A stretch of 64,000 bases of DNA, taken from NCBI RefSeq assembly GCF_017094465.1, contig NZ_CP064791.1, forward strand, positions 1,054,001 through 1,118,000. Direction: 5' to 3'. Numbering within the stretch: the stretch's first letter is position 1; every line of letters begins with the position of its first letter. This document shows, one piece after another, positions 24,037 through 31,263 of this stretch. The DNA is from Halapricum desulfuricans. Its GTDB lineage: Archaea; Halobacteriota; Halobacteria; Halobacteriales; Haloarculaceae. A program made the position numbers and the translations under genes. The notes beneath the pieces are model-generated. The model worked only from the letters and a program-made list of their open reading frames with translations, was not told where the DNA came from and did no database searches.

Positions 24037-25365
24037 CTACGAGACGACGCGAAGGCGGACGGACGTCGGCTTTTTGACGAACTCCCCTTCCGCGGTTGCG
24101 ACGATCTGACTGACGCCGCGCTGGGCGGCCACGTCGAGCACGCGCTGATCGACTGCCCCGTCGACCAGCACCGTCACGGGCGCCGTCTCGGCGTCGGCGA
24201 TGGCGTCGAATGCCTGGCCGGCGTCGCGCTCGTCGATCGGGTTCAGGCCGTCGTCGAGCAGTCGCGTCCGGCCGGTGCCGTCTTCGATGACGTGCGCGAT
24301 GTGATCCCCGAGCGTCCGCTCGCGCTCGTCGTCGGTCGGGCTGTCGTCGGCTTCGGTCTCTGCGTTGTCAGCTTCGGCCTCGGTGTTGTCGGCTTCGTCC
24401 TCGGTGTCGTCGCTCTCCGTGCCGTCAGGCCGGTCGTGAGCCGACTCGGCATCCGGTGCTACGTCGCGGGCGTCTTCGGACTCGTCGTTCGTCGCCGACT
24501 GGGTCGCCGCTGTGTCGCGTTGTGGACCGTCCGCGACCGCCGGTCGCTCGCCGTCGATTGTGATATCGTCGAGTTCGTCGTAAGCGACCTTTTCCCGGAG
24601 TGCCGTCATGACTTCCTCGCGGGAAAGGTCCTCGACCGATTTACCGCCGGGGGCGAACGCGACGTAATCGACATCCCCGACCTGCGCCAGTTCGCGCAGG
24701 ATGAGCTCGCCGCCGCGATCGTCGTCGAGAAACGCCGTCACCGTTCGCTCGTCGGTGAGACGGGCCACCGCGTCTGGGACGTTCGTCCCCTCGACGGCGA
24801 CGGCGTTCTTGATCCCGAACTGCAACAGTTGCATCACGTCCGCACGCCCCTCGACGACGATGATGGCGTCGCTGTCGGCGACGCGCGGTCCGGCGGGATA
24901 GCCCTCGAAGTCGGTGATTCGCTCGGCACGGGCCTGCCGGCGAACCTTTTCGACGAGTTCCTGACTCGAGAGCACCGACTCGTCGAACCGCTCTAGCAGC
25001 TCGGTGGCCCGCTCGACGATCTCGCGGCGCTTGGCCTGTCGGACGTCTTCGAGGCTGGTCACCTCGAAGGTCGCTCGACACGGCCCGACGCGGTCGATGG
25101 TCTCCAGGCTCGCCGCTAGGATCGAGGTCTCGACGCGGTCCAGGCCGCTTGCGATCGTCACCTCGCCGACCGACTGCCCCTTCTCCGAGTCGATCTCGAC
25201 GTCGATCCGACCGAGTTTGGCTGACTCCTGAAGGTTGCGAATCTCGAGTTCGTCGCCGAGCAGCCCTTCTGTCTGTCCGAAGATCGCACCGACGACGTCA
25301 CTCCGTTCTACCACCCCGTCGGCGGTGATCTGTGCATGTATGAGGTATTTGGATGAATCCTGCAT
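24037..25365 (-). CDS. dnaG: Archaeal DnaG-like primase
   Basis: A 442-residue archaeal DnaG homologue. In archaea it is a TOPRIM protein that can make short RNA primers and also associates with the exosome in RNA decay. The N-terminus is KYLIHAQITADGVVERSDVVGAIFGQTEGLLG. The TOPRIM core follows with the catalytic Glu in AIIVVEGRADVMQLL and the DxD in TAFLDDDRGGELIL. A long acidic linker (about residues 285-365, rich in Asp, Glu, Thr) separates it from the conserved C-terminus (DGLNPIDERDAGQAF, VDQRVLDVAAQRGVSQIVA). The start at 25365 matches family N-termini; the open frame upstream is not conserved-looking. A 6-bp hairpin (25375-25388, GGGTCC/GGACCC) lies 10-23 nt before the start codon and could affect translation. 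Confidence 0.95.
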   Translation of the reverse strand: MQDSSKYLIHAQITADGVVERSDVVGAIFGQTEGLLGDELEIRNLQESAKLGRIDVEIDSEKGQSVGEVTIASGLDRVETSILAASLETIDRVGPCRATFEVTSLEDVRQAKRREIVERATELLERFDESVLSSQELVEKVRRQARAERITDFEGYPAGPRVADSDAIIVVEGRADVMQLLQFGIKNAVAVEGTNVPDAVARLTDERTVTAFLDDDRGGELILRELAQVGDVDYVAFAPGGKSVEDLSREEVMTALREKVAYDELDDITIDGERPAVADGPQRDTAATQSATNDESEDARDVAPDAESAHDRPDGTESDDTEDEADNTEAEADNAETEADDSPTDDERERTLGDHIAHVIEDGTGRTRLLDDGLNPIDERDAGQAFDAIADAETAPVTVLVDGAVDQRVLDVAAQRGVSQIVATAEGEFVKKPTSVRLRVVS

Positions 25366-25374
25366 TGATGATCT

Positions 25375-25388
25375 GGGTCCTCGGACCC
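25375..25388 (-). promoter_or_regulatory. Hairpin in the presumed dnaG leader
   Basis: GGGTCC and GGACCC pair perfectly around a two-base turn, 10-23 nt upstream of the dnaG ATG. In a leadered mRNA this would lie over the ribosome-binding region. Whether the transcript includes it is not known. Confidence 0.35.
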
Positions 25389-25553
25389 GGTGATGATGCC
25401 ATGACTGAGCGCATGGACGGTCTATCTGTACGAGATCCATTCGCAAATGCCTGTCGAGAGTCGAATACACGCGGCCGTGATGATTGATCAAAATAACTCT
25501 TCAAAATCGAAGACTGATGGCCAGTAGTAACGGTTAAGGGGATATAGTAGTAA

Positions 25554-25787
25554 ATGCAGCCAATCGTGACCGAACGAGTACGGATCGCACTGTGGGGCAC
25601 GGTGGCGTTCGTGTTGATCGCGCTGGCTGTGCCGTGGTTCATGTGGCGCTCTGACGCGGTCATCGCCGGGTTACCGGTCTGGATCTGGTGGCACGTCGGC
25701 TGGCTCGGTCTGGCAAGCGTCGTCTTTTACGTCTTCACGCAGCGAGCGTGGGGCCTCGGCGTCGAGCGAGGTGAGAACCGTGGCTAA
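25554..25787 (+). CDS. DUF3311 family small membrane protein (symporter partner)
   Basis: A 77-residue protein with two hydrophobic helices (about residues 9-27 and 42-65), ending in a charged tail. The pattern VPWFMWR, LPVWIWWHVGW, FYVFTQRAW fits DUF3311, a small protein regularly encoded just before sodium:solute symporters and assumed to be a subunit or assembly factor. Its last bases overlap the start of the symporter gene by eight nucleotides, which supports coupled translation. Confidence 0.82.
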   Translation: MQPIVTERVRIALWGTVAFVLIALAVPWFMWRSDAVIAGLPVWIWWHVGWLGLASVVFYVFTQRAWGLGVERGENRG

Positions 25788-27246
25788 CGTACCGCTCCAG
25801 CTCGGGATCATCACCGCGTATCTCCTGATTGCGCTTGTAGTCGGACTGTTGGCGTATCGGGTAACCGACCGCACCGCCGAGGACTACTACCTGGCGAGTC
25901 GAACGTTCGGAACGGTCGTGTTGCTGTTCACGACCTTTGCGACCCTGTTGTCGGCGTTCACCTTCTTCGGGGGGCCGAACATATCGGCCGGGTCAGGGCC
26001 CGAGTGGATCCTCGTAATGGGTTTGATGGACGGCGTGCTCTTCGCCGTCCTCTGGTACGTGATCGGCTACAAACAGTGGTTGCTCGGCCAGCGGGAGGGG
26101 TATCTCACGCTCGGGCAGATGCTCGGCGATCGGTTCGGATCGACCGCACTTCGGGTGCTGGTTGCGGCCGTCAGCATCTTCTGGCTGTTTCCCTACGTCA
26201 TGCTCCAGCAACAGGGGGCCGGTACGGCGCTGGTTGCCCTGACCGAGGGTGCAGTCCCCTACTGGGTCGGGGCCGGCGGGATCACTCTGTTTATGATCGT
26301 CTACGTGACCCTTGCAGGGATGCGTGGGGTTGCCTGGACGGACACCCTGCAGGGACTCTTTATGCTCGTGATGGTCTGGGGGGCGTTCGTCTGGGTTCTC
26401 GCAGCGGTCGGTGGACCGACCGCGGCGACCAGCAAACTCGCGAGCACCGATCCGGAGTTCCTCGCGCTCGGGGGCGGACTGTACTCGCCACAGTACGTCA
26501 TCTCGACGGCCGTCTCGATCGCGTTCGGCGTGTCGATGTTCCCGCAGGTCAACCAGCGGTTTTTCGTCGCCGAGTCCAAGATGGTGCTCAAGCGGACCTT
26601 CGCGCTGTGGCCGGTGCTCGTCATCCTGCTGTTCGTCCCCGCGTTTATGCTCGGCGCCTGGGCCGCCGGCTATGGGATCTCGCCCGCGGACGGCAACGTC
26701 CTCCCGCTGTTGCTCAACGAGTTCACGCCCGGCTGGTTCGCAGCACTGGTCGTCGCCGGCGCGATGGCCGCGATGATGTCCTCCAGCGACTCGATGCTCC
26801 TGTCGGGATCGTCCTATCTCACGCGGGACATCTACCGGCAGGTCGTCTCGACAGCCACCCAGCGTCGGGAGGATCTGCTGGCCCGGGTCGGTGTCGCACT
26901 CTTTGCCGCTCTCACCTTCGTCGCGAGCCTGTTCCAGCCCGGGACGCTCGTGGAGATCGGTGACACCGCTTTCGGCGGGTTCGCACAGCTCGCGCTGCCA
27001 GTGATCGTGGCGCTGTACTGGACCGGAACGACCCGCAAGGGTATGCTTTCGGGCGTGCTCGGCAGTCAGACGTTTTACCTCGCCAGCGTCTTCGTGCCCG
27101 TCGTCCCGTCGTCGTATCTCGGCGGGTGGTCGGCCTCGATCGTCGGAATGGTCCTGGGCCTGATACTTACCGTGAGCGTCTCCCTGGCTACCGTCGCCGC
27201 ACCCGAAGAAAACGCCAGCCGGTTCAGCAATCTACAGGCAGAGTAG
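25780..27246 (+). CDS. Sodium:solute symporter (SSS family)
   Basis: A 488-residue transporter with about 13 transmembrane helices and the SSS/LeuT-fold features: AEDYYLASRTFGTVVLLFTTFATLLSAFTFFGGPN near the start and LVVAGAMAAMMSSSDSMLLSGSSYLTRDIYR in the middle, whose serines include Na+-ligand positions. The relatives are pantothenate- or small-organic-acid-type symporters, but the substrate cannot be stated. The start is GTG at 25780: a GAGGTGA Shine-Dalgarno-like sequence lies seven nucleotides before it, and the gene overlaps the DUF3311 stop. A GTG at 25771 is the alternative. An IS-like remnant begins about ten bases after the stop. Confidence 0.92.
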   Translation: MANVPLQLGIITAYLLIALVVGLLAYRVTDRTAEDYYLASRTFGTVVLLFTTFATLLSAFTFFGGPNISAGSGPEWILVMGLMDGVLFAVLWYVIGYKQWLLGQREGYLTLGQMLGDRFGSTALRVLVAAVSIFWLFPYVMLQQQGAGTALVALTEGAVPYWVGAGGITLFMIVYVTLAGMRGVAWTDTLQGLFMLVMVWGAFVWVLAAVGGPTAATSKLASTDPEFLALGGGLYSPQYVISTAVSIAFGVSMFPQVNQRFFVAESKMVLKRTFALWPVLVILLFVPAFMLGAWAAGYGISPADGNVLPLLLNEFTPGWFAALVVAGAMAAMMSSSDSMLLSGSSYLTRDIYRQVVSTATQRREDLLARVGVALFAALTFVASLFQPGTLVEIGDTAFGGFAQLALPVIVALYWTGTTRKGMLSGVLGSQTFYLASVFVPVVPSSYLGGWSASIVGMVLGLILTVSVSLATVAAPEENASRFSNLQAE

Positions 27247-27254
27247 GGCGAGTG

Positions 27255-27682
27255 CCTCGGGGTCATCCGGAAATCAAAGATTTCCGTGATCACGAGAATC
27301 GAAGATTCTCGGACGACTTGACCCCGAGGGTGAAGCCCGTCACCCGTGCAGTAATTCAAACAATTAATACAACAGAGATACTACGTGGTTGTAACGGTCA
27401 GAGAACACCCTCTAAAGGCGGAGTTGCAGACCTCAATTCCGCGCTGGCCGTGTCGCAGATTTGGAAACGTGGCCCCTCTCAACACGGTCCATTGGGCGTG
27501 AGACGGGGGTTTCAACGGGTCGAGTGGAGCGACCGACCTCCACGGACACACGCGGTGTGTTCGGGTGTGAATTCCAGCCGACCCCTTCACTGGGGAAGGT
27601 CGGAGGGAATTAAATTCCCTTGCCGGGCGCGGTGCCGACCCTAAACAGGGAAGCCTCGGGGCTTGTCCCCGAGGTACTTCAC
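27255..27682 (+). mobile_element. Non-autonomous IS200/IS605 (IS1341)-type remnant without tnpA or tnpB
   Basis: About 430 bp with structured ends and no intact ORF. The left end is a three-way junction: outer stem 27255-27265 with 27319-27329 (CCTCGGGGTCA, 11 bp perfect), enclosing two hairpins at 27268-27286 (CGGAAATC/GATTTCCG) and 27293-27311 (CGAGAATC/GATTCTCG). A short GGTGA/TCACC hairpin follows at 27329-27344. The right end is a 12-bp hairpin at 27650-27680 (GAAG plus CCTCGGGG, loop CTTGT) followed by TACTTCAC, a pattern I associate with haloarchaeal IS1341-type right ends. GTGAAG at 27330 and CTTCAC at 27677 are complementary. The interior has one stretch (frame of 27432-27500) reading ADLNSALA then KRG, possibly a worn TnpB C-terminus. 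No inverted terminal repeats or target duplication are expected for this family. Confidence 0.6.
27598..27682 (+). ncRNA. Candidate omega/reRNA-type scaffold at the element right end
   Basis: TnpB guide RNAs end at the element's right end. Here GGTCGG (27598-27603) pairs with CCGACC (27635-27640), enclosing AGGGAAT/ATTCCCT (27604-27620). The 12-bp terminal hairpin at 27650-27680 comes next. Stacked stems of this kind are what a reRNA scaffold shows. Sequence after 27682 would be the guide. No TnpB is encoded nearby, so any function would need a protein in trans. Confidence 0.4.
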
Positions 27683-27699
27683 GGGCGACCGACGCGGAG

Positions 27700-27707
27700 T
27701 AATATAC
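27700..27707 (+). promoter_or_regulatory. TATA box for the HFX_2341-type regulator gene
   Basis: TAATATAC is centred about 35 nt before the ATG at 27739 and 20 nt beyond the IS-like right end. This predicts a leader of roughly nine nucleotides. Confidence 0.5.
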
Positions 27708-27738
27708 TTTTTACGACCGGCCACGCTACTCACTCGAC

Positions 27739-28662
27739 ATGCACACCCACATCGTCCCGGTCGGATTCGACTACGACCGGTTGATCGCGCCACTGGTGCG
27801 CGAGCAGCTCGACGTCGATCGGGCGATTCTGCTGGAGGGCGCGGTCGGCAGCGAGGCCAATGTCGAATACTCACAGCAGCTGGCTGCCCAACTGGAGACC
27901 GACTTCCAGAGCCTCCTGGGGGCGGAAACCGAACGCATCTCACTCGCAGACGTCTACGACTACGACGCGGCCTTCGAGGAGGCCTACGCCCTGATCAACG
28001 CCGAACTCGATCACAGTCCTGAGACGGAAGTGTGGGTCAACATCTCCGCGATGCCCCGGCCGGTCTCCTTTGCGTTCGCGACGGCCGCCAACTCCATTAT
28101 GGTCGAACGCGAGGGCGACCGCGACCGGATCCACACTTACTACACGGCTCCCGAGAAGTACCTCGAAACTGAGCTGGCCGAGGAGTTGCGCGAGGGGATC
28201 GACCTGGTGACCGATCTCAGTCGGGAGCTTGACGACGACCGGGTGGAGGAGTGGCTCACGAGCGCCCGGGACCTGCTCGCGGAGTTCGACGAGCGCGGGA
28301 CGACCATCGGTGCCAAGGAGATTGACGGCAGCTACGTCGTCGAACTTCCGGTGGCGTCGTTCTCGAACGTCAAACCCTTTGAGGAAGTCATCCTCTTCAC
28401 CCTCGGCGAACACGACGAGTTCGAATCGGTCTCCGAACTGGCCCAGCAACTGGCGACGGAACTCGGTGAGGAGTACACCGACAGCTTCCGCTCGAAAGTG
28501 CTGTACAACGTCGATCGGCTCGGCCCCGGCGGCAAGGGCTACATCGAACAGGAGTCACACGGCAAGTCCTACCGGACTCGACTCTCCCGAATCGGACAGC
28601 TGTGGGTTCGAGCCCATTCCGACGACGAGCGCGAACGATTCAGCGAGTGGGGCCGAAGCTAG
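27739..28662 (+). CDS. HFX_2341-type regulator: Rossmann/CARF-like domain plus winged helix (DUF6293)
   Basis: A 307-residue protein. The N-terminal 150 residues form a Rossmann-like sensor: HTHIVPVGFDYDRLIAPLV as strand 1 and helix, and EVWVNISAMPRPVSFAFATAAN, which parallels the N-(L/I)-(T/S)-G-G-T-(K/R) ligand strand of CARF domains. The C-terminal 110 residues contain a winged-helix region (FEEVILFTLGEHDEFESVSELAQQL, SKVLYNVDRLGPGGKGYIEQE). This is the DUF6293/HFX_2341 layout of haloarchaeal regulators. CARF-HTH proteins sense cyclic oligonucleotides or other nucleotides; no CRISPR locus is present in the window, so the ligand is unknown. It lies right after the IS-like remnant. Confidence 0.82.
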   Translation: MHTHIVPVGFDYDRLIAPLVREQLDVDRAILLEGAVGSEANVEYSQQLAAQLETDFQSLLGAETERISLADVYDYDAAFEEAYALINAELDHSPETEVWVNISAMPRPVSFAFATAANSIMVEREGDRDRIHTYYTAPEKYLETELAEELREGIDLVTDLSRELDDDRVEEWLTSARDLLAEFDERGTTIGAKEIDGSYVVELPVASFSNVKPFEEVILFTLGEHDEFESVSELAQQLATELGEEYTDSFRSKVLYNVDRLGPGGKGYIEQESHGKSYRTRLSRIGQLWVRAHSDDERERFSEWGRS

Positions 28663-28700
28663 AATTTCAATCGGGAACAATACTAGCGCCGAAATCCATC

Positions 28701-28722
28701 CGATAACTGCAGTATGTTATCG
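28701..28722. promoter_or_regulatory. Dyad symmetric operator-like site
   Basis: CGATAAC, eight bases, then GTTATCG: a perfect 7-bp inverted repeat of 22 bp total. It lies 100-120 bp before the flavoprotein start and just after the regulator gene. A second smaller dyad, GGCCG-ATATAC-CGGCC, is at 28741-28756. Spacing suits a protein dimer, possibly the regulator encoded just upstream. Confidence 0.45.
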
Positions 28723-28821
28723 ATAAACATGACCAATACCGGCCGATATACCGGCCACGGGCGGGCCACACTCACATGGACCGAGTGATTTAACTTTGAA
28801 TAGAATTGTGTTATACATACA

Positions 28822-29733
28822 ATGATCGACGTAGCTATTATCGGCGGTGGGCCCGCGGGATCGAGTGCTGCAGTGTACACGGCGCGGGCGGATCAGGAGA
28901 CGCTGATCTTCGACAAGGGAGACGGCACGACGGAGAATGTTGACTTCATGGAGAACGTCTACGGGTTCCCGGAGGGTGCGACCGGCCCGGAACTCGTCGA
29001 CGTCGGACAGGAGCAGGCCACGAAATTCGGCGCGGAGATCGTCGAGGAGGAGGTCGTCCGAGTCGCCGAAGCGGACGACGGGTACCTCGTCGAGACTGAA
29101 GCAGACGAGTACACAGCCCGTGGGATCATCCTCGCGACGGGCGCGTCCTACGAGTCGCCGGCGATCCCCCACGTCGACGACTACGAGGGCAAGGGTGTCT
29201 CCTACTGTGTCGAGTGTGACGCCTTTTTCTATCAGGACTCGCCGGTCGGCATCGTCGGTGCGGGCAACTACGCCGCCAAGGAAGCGATGATGATGCTGGA
29301 CTACACCGACGACGTCCGCGTGCTGACCAACGGCACCGACCTGGAGATGGACGACGTGCTGCAGGAACAGCTACAGGACGAACAGATCGAGATCATCACC
29401 GAACCCGTCGACCACATCGTCGGCGACGAGATGGTCGAAGGCGTCGAACTCGATGACGGTGACGTCATCGAACTCGAAGGGCTGTTCGTCGCGCTCGGCG
29501 CGGCCGGTGGCGCGGACATCGCCGACATGCTCGGCATCCCGCGGGACGGGTCGTACCTCGACGTCGACGAGGACCAGTTTACGGGCGTCGACCGGGTCTA
29601 CGCTGCCGGTGACCTCACCGGTGGCCAGCGCCAGGTCAACGTCTCCGTCGGCGAGGGCACGACGGCTGCGATCAACCTGCTCGAGGACTTCCGCGGCGGC
29701 GAGTACATCGACTACAAGAAAATCGAAGCGTAG
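28822..29733 (+). CDS. Thioredoxin-reductase-like NAD(P)/FAD oxidoreductase
   Basis: A 303-residue flavoprotein of the low-molecular-weight thioredoxin reductase family. FAD binds at VAIIGGGPAGSSAAVYTARA, the NAD(P) domain has GIVGAGNYAAKEAMM, and the C-terminal FAD contact is VYAAGDLTGGQRQVNVSVGEG. The redox-active pair is C129-V-E-C132 in place of the usual CATC, so a dithiol-disulfide function is likely; the partner could be thioredoxin, glutaredoxin-like or another small thiol. The NADP ribose-phosphate motif HRR is not seen, which may favour NADH or F420-linked donors. A GATTTAACT TATA-like box about 29 nt upstream gives a leaderless transcript, and a dyad lies further upstream. Confidence 0.88.
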   Translation: MIDVAIIGGGPAGSSAAVYTARADQETLIFDKGDGTTENVDFMENVYGFPEGATGPELVDVGQEQATKFGAEIVEEEVVRVAEADDGYLVETEADEYTARGIILATGASYESPAIPHVDDYEGKGVSYCVECDAFFYQDSPVGIVGAGNYAAKEAMMMLDYTDDVRVLTNGTDLEMDDVLQEQLQDEQIEIITEPVDHIVGDEMVEGVELDDGDVIELEGLFVALGAAGGADIADMLGIPRDGSYLDVDEDQFTGVDRVYAAGDLTGGQRQVNVSVGEGTTAAINLLEDFRGGEYIDYKKIEA

Positions 29734-29739
29734 GGCGTT

Positions 29740-31260
29740 CTATCGCGTAAACGTCCCTGCGATCGCCTCGCGATACCGAGCCGCCAGTTCCGTAATGACG
29801 AGTCGATCTCGCGGGTCGACGCCGAGCACGACCAGTCCGAACATATAACTCGCGAGTCCGACGAGTGTGCCGGCTGCGATGGCAGTGAGGCCGGACAGCG
29901 ACACTCGCACGGCGAGCATCGCCGCGATCATACCGCTGCCGGCGACCAGCGGCTTCAGGAAGGTCCGATCGAACGGGAACAGCCCCTCGAAGTGCCGGAG
30001 CAACAGCACCTGCAGCCCGTTCTGCGTGGCGATCGCCAGCGAGGTGCCCAGCGCCGCACCGACCAGTCCGAACCTGACGGTGAACGCGTACGTCAGGGCC
30101 ACGTTCAGGACGGCGAGTATCCAGTCCAAGAGCATGCGGGCGTACTGGTGGTCGGTCATCATCAGCAACCACCCGGTTGCGCCGACGGCGCTGCCGACGA
30201 ACACGCCGCCGAGATATACGACCAGCGGGACGTACCCGCGTGCGTACGTCGGCCCGAAGACCGCGAGCAACTGCTCTCCGTAGACGCCGAGCACGGCGAG
30301 GAAGGGGAGGACGGTCGTCACGATGAGCCGCGTCGCCGAGGAGTAGACGGCGTTGAGTGTCTCCATCTGATCGTCAGCATAGAGATCAGACGCGACCGGC
30401 GGCAACAACTGGTTGAACGACAACAGCGGGATCCAGGTGATCGAGATCAACACGAGCACGACGTTGTAGGTCCCGGCGTCGACAGCCGTCAATAGCGCAC
30501 CGACCAGCAGGATGTCGACCCGGTTCTGGAACACCTTTCCGAGGCTGCTCATCGCGACCGGGCCAGCGTGGTTGTAGAACCGTCGTGCCTCGCTACGGAT
30601 CCCGTGCACTCGTGGCACGATTCCGGTCGACCGGGTCGACGCGGGGACCCCGATGACGACTAACGCGAGCATACAGACGACCATCGCACCCGCGACGCCG
30701 ACGACCGAATACCCCAGCGCCAGTGCGAGTGTCGCGCCGACGAGACGGGCTGACGGTCGCAAGAGCTTGTTGAACAGCACCTCTCCGCGCGCGGAGCCGA
30801 TCGCCCGGAAGATCGCCGCGACGATCATCACGAGCCCGAGCAGTCCGACGAGCAGCCCGAACAGCCGCATCGCCGGCGTGAACGCCGGTTCGGTGACGGT
30901 GCGCTCGTTGATCAGCGGTGCGAGTAGCCAGACGCTGACCGCGATGACGCTCCCGAAGCCGATCGTCGTCACGTAGGCCAATCCGGTCACGCGAGAGCGC
31001 TGTGCGGCGTCATCGGCCGCGGGGAGAAACCGCTGGAGTGCGGGGACGCTTCCGAACGTGACCAGGCGCGACAGGACCTGGGCGATCCGCCAGGCCAGCG
31101 CGTACACCCCGTAGGTGACCGGGCCGAGCCCGCGCGTGAGGACGAACTCGGTTGCCGTCGACAGGGCTCGCTGTGCCGAAACGGCTCCCGAGGTGACGAC
31201 GGCACCGTGGGCAATCGTCACGAGCGCGTCGCGTTCGTCCGGGTCGATATCGCGCGACAC
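29740..31260 (-). CDS. Polysaccharide/oligosaccharide flippase (Wzx/MATE-like, MOP superfamily)
   Basis: A 506-residue membrane protein with about 12-14 helices. It resembles polysaccharide biosynthesis flippases, with ALSTATEFVLTRGLGPVTYGVYALAWRIAQVLSRLVTFG near the N-terminus (helix 1-2 with the G-x-x-x-Y-G-x-Y motif) and a MOP-type two-bundle layout. Such proteins move lipid-linked glycans across the membrane for glycoprotein or surface glycan assembly. The gene starts three bases after the nuoN stop on the same strand, so it may be read from the nuo transcript, although its product is unrelated to respiration. Confidence 0.88.
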   Translation of the reverse strand: MSRDIDPDERDALVTIAHGAVVTSGAVSAQRALSTATEFVLTRGLGPVTYGVYALAWRIAQVLSRLVTFGSVPALQRFLPAADDAAQRSRVTGLAYVTTIGFGSVIAVSVWLLAPLINERTVTEPAFTPAMRLFGLLVGLLGLVMIVAAIFRAIGSARGEVLFNKLLRPSARLVGATLALALGYSVVGVAGAMVVCMLALVVIGVPASTRSTGIVPRVHGIRSEARRFYNHAGPVAMSSLGKVFQNRVDILLVGALLTAVDAGTYNVVLVLISITWIPLLSFNQLLPPVASDLYADDQMETLNAVYSSATRLIVTTVLPFLAVLGVYGEQLLAVFGPTYARGYVPLVVYLGGVFVGSAVGATGWLLMMTDHQYARMLLDWILAVLNVALTYAFTVRFGLVGAALGTSLAIATQNGLQVLLLRHFEGLFPFDRTFLKPLVAGSGMIAAMLAVRVSLSGLTAIAAGTLVGLASYMFGLVVLGVDPRDRLVITELAARYREAIAGTFTR

Positions 31261-31263
31261 CGA

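Noticed and set aside
23980-24996. Long plus-strand frame opposite dnaG
   Set aside because: GC-rich shadow of the dnaG coding strand; no conserved features and a composition typical of antisense frames.
25361-25410. Possible box C/D guide RNA: TGATGA at 25366 region, GTGATGA at 25390 and CTGA at 25405
   Set aside because: Box spacing is wrong (only eight bases between the second C-like box and CTGA), no D' box, and no good terminal stem; it also overlaps the dnaG leader on the other strand.
28600-28620. T-arm-like GTGGGTTCGAGCCCATTC
   Set aside because: It lies inside the coding end of the HFX_2341-type gene in frame (QLWVRAHS), and no acceptor stem can be drawn.
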